From NCBI GenBank assembly GCA_930367215.1, contig OV884056.1:87927285-87991284 (forward strand): 64,000 bases of DNA. The letters are read 5' to 3'. Source of the DNA: Pollenia angustigena (taxonomy: Eukaryota > Arthropoda > Insecta > Diptera > Polleniidae). Below, piece after piece: positions 10,555 to 21,701 of the stretch (position 1 is its first letter; each line of letters starts with the position of its first letter). The notes under the pieces were generated by a model, which was not told the DNA's origin, ran no database searches, and saw only the letters and a program-made list of their open reading frames with translations. The position numbers and the translations under genes were made by a program.

Positions 10555-11850
10555 CACTGTTGCCAATTTGACGGTTTTACCGCGATTCTAGCGGTTTTTA
10601 TGTGCCTATCGCGGCAAAATTTCCGTTCTGACGGTTAGCGGTAAATCTAGCGGTTTTTTAAATATCAATAGAATATAAAATTTTTGTTTCAGGTACTTGA
10701 AAATTTATTATTTTTTCATGAAATAAGAGATTTCAAGTATGTATTTTTTTTATTAAAATTATAAAGAAGAAAAAAAATTTTGGTTTTTTTTTTTGGAACT
10801 TGAATTCGCTTCCGCTATAAAAACATTTTTTTTTAAAATTAATTTTTTGATTAGGATTAACTGGAATTCTGTCAAATTATGTTCAGTTTACAAAAATAAT
10901 TCGTAGTTTTGTGGTTGATTATGCTAATAACTCATATTCTAGTAATTTAATCCAAATCGGACAAATCCGGCGAAATATTAGTCATTTCCATAATATATTT
11001 CTTATTTTATTTGTAATATATCTCTGGGGGCAAATTATGGCAGTCGTGATCGCATACTTTTTCGATTTGAAAGCAATTTTATTTTTAATTCTTTCTGTCC
11101 ATACTGAACGGATCGAAATGTGAAAACACAGCACTGAAATAATAATTACGATGCGTTCAGTATTGACTGAAATAAAATTGCTTTCGAATCGAAAAAGCAT
11201 TCGATCACGACTGCCATAATTTGGCCCCTGGCTTTTTGATAAATATGTAAAAGTTTTGTCCTTATAAAATTTTTTTAATACATTTCTGAAACAAAAATTA
11301 GTACTATAAAACCAAATTTATCGCAACTTACTTCTGAATATCTCCGAAACAGTTAAAAATATAAAAAAATGTTATTTGGATGATTTAAAGGAAATTTTAT
11401 TTGTAATCATTTGTTAATTTTGTTTTCAACCATTGGATCAAAATCGGAGAAATCAGTTTCCAGTTATGATGAAATATATTAGCATCACCAGCCCATAATA
11501 AAAAACTAGACGTGATAGAAAAAGACTTAAAAAACGGATTTGAACTTAAAACGTTTTTATTCAATATATTTTCCCAACTTTTAGGCACTTTTTTAAAAGA
11601 AACATTCTTGTACGTTTCCGGGACTTAAAAAGGCAGGAAATTCAAAAACCTTACTATATAATTTTAATAAAAAGTCGTATACTTTAAAAAAATGCACCCT
11701 ATATCTTGATTTGTATATACATTTTTCAAAATACTGAGATTTTAGCGATATTTTAAAACATTTTACGCTAAATAAAAAAAATTAAGCGGCTTCTAGCGGT
11801 TTTTGAAGTACGATTTGACGGTAAGTCTTCAAAAAAAGTTGGCAACAATG
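10555..11850. mobile_element. non-autonomous hAT element, 1.3 kb
   Basis: The ends are inverted: CACTGTTGCCAATTTGACGG on the left and, read inwards, CATTGTTGCCAACTT on the right. An exact 8-bp duplication TTTATAAG flanks it (10547-10554 and 11851-11858). Both sub-terminal regions carry repeated TAGCGGTTTT and GCGG motifs. No transposase reading frame remains. A foldback sequence (11027-11228) is nested inside. Confidence 0.88.
11027..11228. repeat. long hairpin nested in the hAT element
   Basis: GGGGCAAATTATGGCAGTCG at the left pairs with its complement ending TTTGGCCCC at the right. Pairing continues inward through TCGATTTGAAAGCAATTTTA and its partner near 11180. The about 200-nt unit could form a nearly continuous stem, so it is either a nested MITE or an RNA hairpin source. 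Confidence 0.65.
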
Positions 11851-11869
11851 TTTATAAGTCATAGATTAC

Positions 11870-12160
11870 TTGGGAGTAGATATAGTAGTTAACAAATCGA
11901 AAATATCGAAGATTCTACAAAGTAACAAGTGAAGTAAATTAGCTACAAAACTGGCTATTTTTATCAAAGAAAAAAGAAAATTTTGATTTTATTCCATATT
12001 TTAATCTGCAAATAGTAACAAAATAAGCTCTCCATAGATTTTTGGGGAATAGGTTATAAAATATGTACATTTCTTATTGAGAAGTTTTACTATTTGTCTT
12101 GTTTGAAGGAGAGTAACTTATCGAATTTCCCGACTGTTTCCATTTTCGTGAAAAAAGACT
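11870..12160. other. no gene seen
   Basis: AT-rich sequence; nothing recognised. Confidence 0.35.
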
Positions 12161-12164
12161 TTTT

Positions 12165-12245
12165 TTGCAGGAAAGACGGGAACCGAACCCACAACCCCGG
12201 TGCTGATAGACTAGCTCAATACCAACTAGCGTACCGAATCTAACT
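12165..12245 (-). repeat. tRNA-like (SINE head) repeat
   Basis: On the - strand the sequence reads as a tRNA-like module: a GCTAGTTGGTATTGAGCTAG block like a D-arm/A box, then GTGGGTTCGGTTCCCG with a B-box core and a T-arm-like stem (about 12177-12193). A sister lies at 25997-26070 on the + strand. The acceptor stem and anticodon loop are not convincing as a functional tRNA. A tRNA-derived SINE head is more likely. Confidence 0.5.
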
Positions 12246-12249
12246 GTTT

Positions 12250-12905
12250 GTTTTAAGAACGCGAGTGCAAAAGTGACTCGTTTAACAAATAATTTAAAAC
12301 AAACAAAAAAAATTTCAAGAGTTAAACGAGAGTCACTTTAAATGTTAGTTAAACGAGCTTCCTAATTTCAAATGAATTCTTTTTAATTTTTGCAAAAATC
12401 ACACAAATAATTTTTTCCATTTTTTAACTAGTGTAAAATCGCTTTATACGTAAGACATAACGATGTAAATTTCCAAAAAAAAAAAAAAACACGCTCAATT
12501 TACCCACAATTCCGTCGTAAAGATATTTTGCTTTCTTTGTTTTCATGGTTTCGATTAATAATTTATCGATTAATTGCCATTTGTGCAAATAGGCAAACTT
12601 GCGACACTCGTTTCATGAAGACTCTTTTTTTTTATTTTTGTGTAATCTTAAACAATATGCCTTCAGATCATTATTGGTTTGACCTACCGACCATTAAAAA
12701 AAAAAATCGAGTTATGTATGGGCTTTTTATACATTTTGAATACCCCTTTTCTGAATCAAAACCAAGTTTCACACAATTTTGTATGGCTTCTAAGATATTA
12801 AGCATTAATTTTGCTCATATTAACTATTTTAAAGTTTATTAAGTATTGTTCTGCTCTATACGCCACTGTTTGGCGAATGCAGAAACTTCCTCATACAAAA
12901 TAAAT
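12250..12905. other. no gene seen
   Basis: AT-rich. An open frame of about 104 codons at 12528-12842 has no recognisable domain and skewed composition; it is not called as a gene. Confidence 0.4.
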
Positions 12906-12909
12906 TTAA

Positions 12910-13360
12910 CTCTTTGCTTCATTACCGTAAGAAAAAAAGTAGTTAAAGCGAAATCAAAACAAAATGAAAACAAGAATACAAATTTCACTCATGCTTTGCT
13001 TCATTGCCGTAAGAAAAAAAGTAGTTAAAGGAAAAGCAACATAAAATGCCAACGAATCAATACACAGCAGTAAGTTTACGTATGCAGTACAAAAAGCGGC
13101 TTTTTAGGAAATAAATTAAGAAAAGTGTTGTATGCGGCACAAAACAATAACTTTCACTTTCAATAAAATGCTATTAACATCTAACTTCATTTATGAAAGT
13201 TCACAAATATTTAAAATTTTCTTCAAAACATATGGGCATTTCCACAGAAAAGTCTACTTTTTGCAAAACAATAATTTTTACTTTCAATAAAATGCTATTG
13301 TTGTTCGTTAATAAACGTTCAAAAACATGTTAATTTTTCTTCAAACATATGCCAGCAGAA
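12910..13360. repeat. local duplications
   Basis: A block containing GTAAGAAAAAAAGTAGTTAA occurs at about 12927 and again at about 13008, 81 bases apart. CAATAAAATGCTATT occurs at about 13162 and 13285, each near a TTTTCTTCAAA-CATATG phrase. The CATATGGGCATTTCCACAGA block resembles the ends of the MITE that hosts the mariner at 34934. Confidence 0.5.
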
Positions 13361-13824
13361 GTAGTGAAAATACAAAAAAATTCTATCGGGGTTTATTTTA
13401 AGAAAACTTTATGTAAACCTTCATTGTTGTTTTTCTCCACTACGACCCTTTCACATATGCGCCAAACCAATAATGAACTGCAACATGTCAGTTTTTAAAA
13501 AACGTAAAAAAAAAATTAAAAATAAATGATGAAATTTGTTTTTAAAAATGCATAAAGAAAACCAAGAGACTAATTTGCTTAAATAATTGCAAAAAATTTA
13601 TTGTTTGTGGTTTAAAAACGCTTGAATTTTTCATTTAAAATGACGGTGACCAGTAAAAAAATCTATTTGTATAAATGCATAATTGAACAGCGCAAGTTTA
13701 CGAGTCAAAATTGTTGGGCAAATTTACGAAGTTTGAGTAAATGAATTTACAGAAACAAATTTTTTACACCAATTAAAGCATTAATCAAAATTAAAAACAT
13801 TTTTAATTAAAAATTTAATCAGTT

Positions 13825-13885
13825 GACTTAAACGTTTAATCAAGTGAATTAAACGCTTTTTCAAGTGAATTAAACGTTTAATAGA
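13825..13885. repeat. short tandem repeat, about 25-bp unit
   Basis: Three near copies of a unit built on AAGTGAATTAAACG with T-rich linkers. Confidence 0.6.
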
Positions 13886-14213
13886 ATTAGCTCTATGATC
13901 TAAGATCTGTGTCGACGTTTGACATGGATACGCTTTTACGTTAGTGCTTACTATTGCGTGCCTTTGTACAAAATACTAAAAGCTTTTTTTGACAACGTAT
14001 CTAAGTCGTACGTTTCTACGTTCATAACATGCCATTGTGTTCTAACGGTGCAAATGTTAACTAGATCTTGACAAACGAATATAAAGTACTGCTCCTTAAA
14101 TTGCGATTAGGTCCACAATTTTAGAAACAGTTCCGGTAATTTGAGTTGTGAAACTTCCCTTGAATTTAAAAACATTTTTAACGAATTCCCGTTAGATCAT
14201 TTTTATACCCACA

Positions 14214-14762
14214 CCGCAATAGTGGAGAGGGTATTATGCATGTGTGCTGATGTGTGTTACACCTTAAAATATTGGTCCAAGACCCACCTTAAAGTATACC
14301 GATCGACTCAGAATCACTTTCTGAGTTGATCTAACGATGTCCGTTCGGCTGTCCATGTATCCTTGTGCGCAAAGTACAGGTCGCAATTTTGGAGATAATT
14401 TAATAAAACTTGGAACATAGGTTTTTATTGCCACAAGTTTCAAGCCTATTGAAGTGCCACGAGGGGAGATAGGGGTCAATTTCTGCCTTTCAGAAACTAT
14501 CAAACCGATTTTAATGAAATTTAAAGCATAGATAGATCCATATTTGTACGGACACATAAGCTATGCATTTTAAAAAAAATAGGACCACGAGGGGAGATGA
14601 GGGAAATTTATGTCTCCTAGAAGTTATCAAACCTATTGTAATGAAATTTAAAACATAGATAGATCCCTGTTCATAAAGCCATACACTCTCGAAAATTTGT
14701 TTTTAAATACTGTGGTGTAGGGTATGGACGGGCTTGACCGACTATACTTTCTTACTTGTTTT
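14214..14762. repeat. dispersed repeat ending TTCTTACTTGTTTT, copy 1
   Basis: The unit starts TATACCCACACCGCAATAG and ends ACTATACTTTCTTACTTG. The copy at 50033-50733 has the same ends and body (ACCGATCGACTCAGAATCAC, ACCACGAGGGGAGATAGGG), and a fragment lies at 22860-23170. It is a dispersed fly repeat; no coding capacity was seen. Confidence 0.75.
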
Positions 14763-15233
14763 CTTATATGAATATCCAAGATATATCGAACGCTGATTTT
14801 GAATTACAAAATTGTTGCTACAGCGTTAAAAAAATAGTTTTATTTTATCCACCTTCCAGTTCTTCTTTCATCCAGTTCTTTACCAGAGGTATCAAAAACT
14901 GACTCTGATTAATTAGGGTTCCCCTGCTTCTATACATAACACAGTACAACATTTTTCAGTTAATTGATTGCCAACTCAATTCTGTGAACTGTATGTGAAA
15001 TTAGACCCAAAAAGAAGAATTTCTGCATCATTCGTTTTGTCTTCTTACCTGCGATTTGAAGTTAGTATCGATTTGAAGTTAGTACTATCGTATAGGGGAA
15101 TTTATCACGTTTTAGGCCCTGTTGTTTGACATAGCTCGACAACCACTAGCCCAATTTAGTTGAAATAAATTTTAAAAGATTAAGAATTACAATTCCCTTA
15201 ATCTGTTCTTATATTGTTTTCCTATACAAGTAA

Positions 15234-15520
15234 GTCCCAATTTACATTATACGATTTTTGTCGTTGCGATTATTGTCGTTTCTTCTTTGAAGTCGGTCTG
15301 ATATTTACATACATTGTACGATTTTTGTCGTTAAAACTTTTTCTGTGCAACCGAACTTCAATAAATTTTTCGTCAAATGAGAGCACAATGAGAGAACGAA
15401 TGAGCGAACAAAATGAATCGAAGAGTACACTCGCTTGTGTACTCCTTTTAATTCCTCTCTCCCCTCTCGCCTATAAGGTAAGAATCGCAACGACAAAAAT
15501 CGTTTAATGTAAAAGCAGAC
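15234..15520. mobile_element. Tourist-like MITE inside the left arm
   Basis: This 287-bp insert interrupts the left arm of the large transposon and is missing from the right arm. Its ends are inverted: GTCCCAATTTACATTATACG on the left, and GTCTGCTTTTACATTAAACG read inwards from the right. TAA is duplicated at 15231-15233 and 15521-15523. ACGATTTTTGTCGTT occurs three times inside. The TAA target and TTTACATTA sub-terminal motif are shared with the MITEs at 32731-32889 and 54866-55077. Confidence 0.85.
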
Positions 15521-15914
15521 TAACACTTTCGAAGTTAAAAATGAATGTATGAAGGGAAAAAATTATTTTTTGCCTAAAAATTTAAATTTCTTTTTTTTAA
15601 AAATACATAAAAAATCCAAAATGGAAAAAAGTTTCAAGTCTAGTTATTTTTTCGCAAAGTCACATAACCTATGAGCAAAATGAGACAAAGATCATAAAAA
15701 TCGATGCACGCGTTTCGCTTTTATTCGCAATTGAGTAAAGGTATGAATTTCAAAAATCAGTTATAGCCACCACCCTTAAAATATAAATAAAAATATAAAT
15801 TAAAAAATTATCATGCAAAAAAAAACTTTATTTATAAAAACTTAATGAAAATAAAATAATATGCAATTAATACGCAATTATAATATGCATAAAAACAAAA
15901 TTTAGAACATTTTT

Positions 15915-17883
15915 TCAATTATTGGCAATATCCATCCTTGTAGAAGTTGACGCTTGTGGTTCTGATGATCTTGTTTTCTTCGTAGGTTGTTCATATTCAT
16001 GGTCTGAGTCTGTATCGTCATCCGAGATACACATACTATTCAAGGGCATGTTTCTTTCACTGTGTCCACCAATTTCAATGTCTTCATCTTCGGTGCTTTC
16101 TTCAAACTGCATAATTGTGGAACTCCACCAACAAACCTCCGCAAGCAATGCATCCAATTTTTTGCTTTTGAACCGCTTTTCAAATGGCATGGTCACCTGG
16201 TGGAACCTCTCTCATTGTTCGTCTGATTCCTGAGGTGATTGTGCCAAAAAAGTATCGTGGTGGTGGTGCAAGAAATGCAATTTCAGCGTCATGGATGCAC
16301 CGATTTTTTCGAAATAAAACAGCAACCTGTCCACTCGTTGCTGTATCTCTTCTCGCTGGACACGGTTCTTTCCTAGAACGCCTTCTATTACTTCTTTCAA
16401 TGTGTTCCATGCATGTTGGTGGTCGTGATGCTCTGAAAGCAAATGTGTGAAAGAATCACTTTTGATCAATTTCCGAATATCAGGTCCATTGAGAATACCT
16501 GTTTTAAATACATAAGAAAAACGAAAAAATTATTGGTAATGCGAATGTATAGAAATTAACAAATTTAGATATGACAATATTGAAATACAGAGTACGATAC
16601 GTACCGTTTTTAATTTTCTCATCACTGAGTTTCGGAAAGATGGATTTCAAACAGTCAAAGGCGCCGTTAACTTTTTTGACCACCACTTCAACGAATTTCC
16701 CAGCTATTCCCAGTTTCATGTGGAGCGGTGGCAACAAAATATCATCCAGGTCCTTTATCATAGGTTCATTGCGTAATTTTAATTGTTTGTTGAGCTCGGG
16801 AGTTCTTCCTTTCCAATCTTTACATTGATATTGATTTCCTTTGTATCGTGAATCCCAATTACAAAGGAAGCAGAAGTATTTTGGATATCCGCCCTTTTCT
16901 ATAATCCCTTGTAGTATGTTGACCACCTTCAGATCGCAACAAATGTTCCATTTGTGTTCATCGTATTTGATTTTCTTCAAAATTTCGCCCAATGCTTCAT
17001 ACGTTTCCTTCATAGTTGTGCTGAATCCCAATGGAATGCATGGTTTTTTATTTTATTTGTGCAGCAGCACAGCTTTCAAACTAGTAACTGAACCATCGAT
17101 GAATAAACGCCAGTCGCCAGCGATATAATCCATTCCCAATTTTTTCACTAAACCTGGGATATCATGGCAGTACGTGAACGTATTTGCTTCGTCAACGGAA
17201 TAAAATTTCTGAAAATCAGCTTGGCGTTGTCGGTATGATGTTGCGCTGACATTTTGCTGTGTGAGTTTTCTTCTCTTCAAAAATGATGTCAGCCATTCGG
17301 AGTCGTGTTGTGATAGTCCCAGCTTGGCCACAATGTAATCCATTTCGATTTGTGGTAGCGGTTGTGGTGCACTATTTTCAATATCGGGTATCCAATCAGC
17401 ATCATCCAAATCGGTCGGATTGGTGAAAACGGTTTCGGCTAGCAGGGACACAGTATCCGCACTCGGAGGTTTAGGTGCATCGGTATCAGCAGGGCGTTGC
17501 ACTGGAAGTGTGGCAGTAAATGCAGCAGTGTATACTTTTGTTTTCAATTGTTGTCTGTTTAATCCAGGACGAAAATTTATGCATGCATAGCACCTGGATT
17601 CATCATGTCCAGTTGTGTCTTCCACCCAAATTACTGGCTTCATAAAAGATAACTTTCTACTTTATCCGTGAATCCATTTTAGAAGGGTAGTATAACAACT
17701 GTTGCACACTGTGTTCGGCGTAAAATTTGCACCACTTAAATCTGCTTCATCGAAATAATTACAATACCCGGTTTTGAATTGCTCAGTAAACAAATTTTTT
17801 CGATCTTTTTTCTGTATTTTTCGGACGATATGACCACAAACGTAACAATTTTCATCCAAATATGGGCACTTGTTGTTTTCCAT
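15915..17883 (-). pseudogene. RNase-H-like transposase-type gene of the long-TIR element
   Basis: A two-exon gene on the - strand, about 620 codons. Exon 1 runs 17883-16605 and exon 2 16498-15915; the intron (16604-16499) has GTACGT and AACAG borders and joins in frame (KNG then ILNGPD). The frame is kept throughout but has three in-frame stops: TAA at 17662-17664, TAA at 17053-17055 and TGA at 16212-16214. The N-terminus has paired cysteines (CPYLDENCYVC, VCNSC, CYAC) that may bind zinc. Then come WRLFIDGSVTSLKAVLLH, TMKETYEALGEIL, WNICCDLKVVNILQG, GGYPKYFCFLCNWDSRYKG, ILLPPLHMKLG and, after the last stop, ERFHQVTMPFEKRF. From memory these blocks match an uncharacterised arthropod/cnidarian protein family. 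The Asp in FID, the Asp in CCDLK and an acidic residue near ERFHQ could be a DDE-type triad; that is inference. Confidence 0.7.
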
Positions 17884-18879
17884 ATTGATATATTTTATGT
17901 TTTGTTGTTATTCACTTTTAAAAAACTGGAGAAAAATCACTTTTACTGTTCGCCTTCGTCGGCACTGGCTGAATGCCAAAAATCGATCAATGCACACCTA
18001 TAAACACTACGTATTTTTGAATATTTTACTGCCAGGTACTTATAAATGGGCGCATATTTTAAGGGCGGCTGGCTATATACCTGATTCAGCACTTGTACGT
18101 TTCTAACTGTGCAAAACTTTCCAAATAATGACCACCCTTAAATGTGGGTGCAATTTCTGTAAAAAAATCATATAGGTAGCCACCGGAAAAACCCAAATAA
18201 TAAAAAGGTCCACTTTCCGTTTAATTGTCCACGTACATTTATTACCGCAATCATAAAAATCAAATAACCTTTTGTTTATTCCTTTTTTTTTAATTCTCAG
18301 AATCATGAAAAAGGTGTCAATGTTTTCTCCAAATAATGTTGTGCATATCTGGAGCAAATTTTTGAAATTCATACATTTACTTAATTGTGAATAAATGACA
18401 AACGCGTGCATCGATTTTTATGATCTTTGTCTCATTTTGCTCATAGGTTATGTGACTTTGCGACAAAATAACTAGACTTGAAACTTTTTTCCATTTTGGA
18501 TTTTTTTATGTATTTAAAAAAAAAAAAATTTAAATTTTTAGGCAAAAAATAATTTTTTCCCTTCATACATTAATTTTTAACTTCGAAAGTGTTACTTGTA
18601 TAGGAAAACAATATATGAACAGATTAAGGGAATTGTAATTCTTAATTTTATAAAATTTATTTCAACTAAATTGGGCTAGTGGTTGTCGAGCTATGTCAAA
18701 CAACAGGGCCTAAAACGTGATAAATTCCCCTATACGATAGTACTAACTTCAAATCGATACTAACTTCAAATCGCAGGTAAGAAGACAAAACGAATGATGC
18801 AGAAATTCTTCTTTTTGGGTCTAATTTCACATACAGTTCACAGAATTGAGTTGGCAAATCATGTGTTGTACTGTGTAAC

Positions 18880-19960
18880 CTAACGTATTCACTAAACAAT
18901 GGGATTGTATCTTAAGATCTCAGTTCTCTGGTTTCCCAAACTAGCGGAGAGAGTTATGATAAAAATGTTATGTATGCTAAGAAAGTCTGGGTTTAAATGA
19001 CTTTATCTTTTTGTTACCTGTATTCAAACGTTCAGAGTGTTAAGCCAGGAAAGATACTCTCGCATATCAAGAATACATCAGCCCCCTTTTAATATAATAT
19101 GAGTATTTAAACAAGTTTTTCGTTAGTGAATTGCCACCAGATCTATCTGGTTAACACACTTATACATTTACATTTTTTTTTAAGATAGGACATTGTATCA
19201 TAATGACTCATGCTAAAATTACAAAGTTACATAAAAACGTATGTATATATTACTGTGTAAATATGCACGAGTACATAACGTAGACGTCGTTTGTCTGCTG
19301 GCACTTGAGTGCTGGGCGGGGGGCTTGTTTGAAGAGTAAAATAAAACTAGACGGCTCAAATTTTGTATGCGCGAAAGATAAACTATAAACAGAAGGTAGT
19401 CGTGTATTTAATTTTATATGAGTAAAATAAATTAATGAATGAATGAATGATGTGGTGTTCGGCTTATACTAGAATAAGTAAATATATTAAATCTAGTTTA
19501 TTATTCCTTAATATTTGTTAAAGAAATGATTCTAGTATTATGGCAAGAGCATTTCTTTATAGATGTTTTAATATCATAATAATTCTAAAGTTTGGTATTT
19601 AAAATAAAAAGTTTTAAAAAACCAAATTAAAGTGTTTCTAGTTGTCTCACAGTTTGTAGCAGACATGGGCGATTGTATTACCATAAAATTTATTAAAAAA
19701 GCATTTAAGTGCAAAATTATTGAATTAACACTAGCTTTAATACTTTTAGGCCCTTTTTCACAACTTGCCGATAGCTAAAGGTAGGATTTTATCGGCCGAA
19801 TAAAAAGTGTTCCATTATTTAAACTTTCTTTTGAACTAAAGTGAGCGATAATTTAAAGAAAAATTCATCCTATCTGGTCAATTAAAGTAGAGTTTTAATA
19901 ACGGACATCTTTTTACGGCCCATGAAATGGGGAATACTGCAGTATATTTTGCCCTACATT
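18880..19960. other. no gene seen
   Basis: AT-rich sequence with a GC-rich patch near 19295-19325 and ATGA repeats near 19435-19450. Nothing coding recognised. Confidence 0.35.
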
Positions 19961-19961
19961 G

Positions 19962-20410
19962 TTATACTCTTCTCCAGCACTAGTGGTGAACGAGGGTATA
20001 CTAAGTTTGTCATTCCGCGTGAAACTTTTTTATTCATCTCAGACCCCACAAAGTATGTATATCTGTGGCATTTTGACAAAACATCTTAAGTCAAATTTAA
20101 AAAATTAGGAAAAATTTTGTTTATTATACATTTCTGTTTACGTTTTTGAAATTTTTCTTTAATGTTGCTTTATTTTAATATTTGATAAAAATGATTTATT
20201 CACCGAGTATGTTGAATGCTATCTTATCTCGACTTAAGATGTTTTGTCAAAATGCCGCAGACATATATTATGGCTCCTTGAGTAATTCTAAGCCGATTTA
20301 GCCATGTCCGTCTGTCTGTCCGTCTATTGAAAACACGTTCACTTTCGAAAAACTCAAAAGAACAAATTTGGTGTCAAATTGCTTATTGTTATCCTAAGCA
20401 GTTTGGAATT
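19962..20410. repeat. dispersed repeat (TTTGTCATTCCG family), copy 1, with nested MITE
   Basis: It runs from TTATACTCTTCTCCAGCAC through GTATACTAAGTTTGTCATTC to a GTCTGTCTGTCC microsatellite and beyond. It matches the left part of the longer copy at 29271-31278. A MITE (20061-20264) interrupts it after CAAAGTATGTAT. Confidence 0.65.
20061..20264. mobile_element. MITE with CTGTGGCATTTTGACAAAAC ends
   Basis: A foldback element of about 204 bp with arms ATCTGTGGCATTTTGACAAA and the complement ending near GCCGCAGACAT. A related, interrupted copy lies at 49868-50827. The insertion point inside the host repeat is the same TATAT site used by a different MITE in the copy at 29271. Confidence 0.75.
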
Positions 20411-21242
20411 TAAATCCCTATAACTTTGTAATTGTTCGCAAGAGTTTGTAATAAAACCCAAAGCGGCTTTTGAGTGGCATTAACTCACATTGTTACTCCA
20501 TTGTTATATCCAAAGCTGGGTTATATGGTCCTGCCCTAGGATATCGTAATGTTAAATAGACCATGTTTTTTCCATACGTTAGGGTTACTTTTGGACTAGT
20601 CCTAGTCCCTTTGCAGGGTTATTACAAACGGCACAATGGACATTTGAAACTGAGTTCACCACTACAAAGGGCAGCCACAGAATTCAAGTTGGGGTCGCAA
20701 ATCAATATTGGGTTTACTTAGTATCATGAAACCCAAGTTGGTTTGATTATTTTTAAATGCAAATAGAACCGATATTTGAAACATTTTAAATGTTAGTTTT
20801 ATCAAAAAAAAAAAAAAAAAATGTTTTGTTAAAATACTTATAAAAGTAAGAGCCCAGTCATTTTAGGTAAAAAAAAGAGGCCAACCTCGGAATGAAAGAT
20901 AGGTGGCATGTCCATAACGTCCAGTGTCCAAAAAATGTCACAGTGTCCATGGACATTATGACACTTTGCAAATATTTGTGAAATAGCATAACAATATCAA
21001 TGAATGGTTTGTGTTTTTACAATAAGGATATTGTATTTTTAATAAACAAAAAAAAAAAAAAAATTAAAATACTAAACTATAAAGTGATTTGGGGGGAACT
21101 TTTTTAACGCCCGCGAAAAAGTGCCCCCACTTTTCATCATAGATTTTCATGGTCTATATGGCATGGATAGGTATTTTTTGATAATTTAAAAAATTTTTCA
21201 AAAGTTATACCCCTAGTGTATATATTAAATATATAACGAAAA

Positions 21243-21520
21243 CACTTTTGGGAGCAAGGATTTTCTCCTCTATGGTATAACAAAAACCGGCTTCGCTAAC
21301 TGAAGCTTCTAAAATCTGCCTTGTTTCCGAACGAAGGCCGACTACGCAGATAAGCTTTAGTTAGCAAAGCCGGGTTTTGTTATACCATAGAGGAGAAAAT
21401 CCTTGCGCCAGGCCGAAGGCCGGCTATACAGAGAAGATTTAGTTAGCGAAGCCGGTGTTTGTTATACCATAGAGGAGAAAATCCTTGCGCCCGGCCGAAG
21501 GCCCGCTGTGCAGGGAAGCT
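21243..21520. repeat. GC-rich modules in direct and inverted copies
   Basis: A module with GTTATACCATAGAGGAGAAA, CCTTGCGCC and GGCCGAAGGCC occurs twice in direct orientation (from about 21378 and 21459) and once inverted at the left (21250-21350). GTTAGCGAAGCC links the modules and continues after the nested MITE at 21711. Confidence 0.7.
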
Positions 21521-21524
21521 TTAG

Positions 21525-21701
21525 GCCCCTATTACTGTTTACAACTCAACTCAGTTGAGTTGTAATAAATATAACTGGTTGTGATCAGTTGTAATTTTTG
21601 TTATGTTTTTGTTCACCGCAATTTAGCAAAGTTGTAAACCATAATACAAAATTTATGAAATTACAACTTAACTGAGTTGAGTTGTATACCGTAATAGGGG
21701 C
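21525..21701. mobile_element. MITE with GCCCCTATTAC ends, complete copy
   Basis: A 177-bp element with ends GCCCCTATTAC and GTAATAGGGGC, flanked by an exact TTTAG duplication (21520-21524, 21702-21706). Just inside each end lies an ACAACTCAACTCAGTTGAGTTGT palindrome-like block of under 25 bases. Fragments of the family lie at 1765-1860, 52106-52165 and 53275-53352. Confidence 0.85.

Larger units (their letters stand above)
14940..18875. mobile_element. 3.9-kb DNA transposon with about 518-bp TIRs, superfamily unknown
   Basis: The tips are CACAGTACAACA on the left and its complement on the right, flanked by TAA on both sides (14937-14939 and 18876-18878). The right arm (18358-18875, 518 bp) matches the left arm (14940-15757) nearly throughout once a nested MITE at 15234-15520 is removed. 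Shared blocks include TCAATTCTGTGAACTGTATG and AAAATCGATGCACGCGTTT. Between the arms the - strand carries one protein gene (15915-17883). Very long arms, a 3-bp duplication and a single RNase-H-like protein suggest a cut-and-paste transposon. I cannot place it in a named superfamily; a TAA target is used by PIF/Harbinger, but this protein does not look like theirs. Confidence 0.8.

Noticed and set aside
12528..12842. 104-codon open frame
   Set aside because: Phe/Ile-rich composition typical of random AT-rich DNA, with no supporting splice or homology evidence.
15922..17128. Several + strand open frames opposite the long-TIR gene
   Set aside because: They mirror the - strand gene, which has conserved motifs, an intron and a continuous frame.
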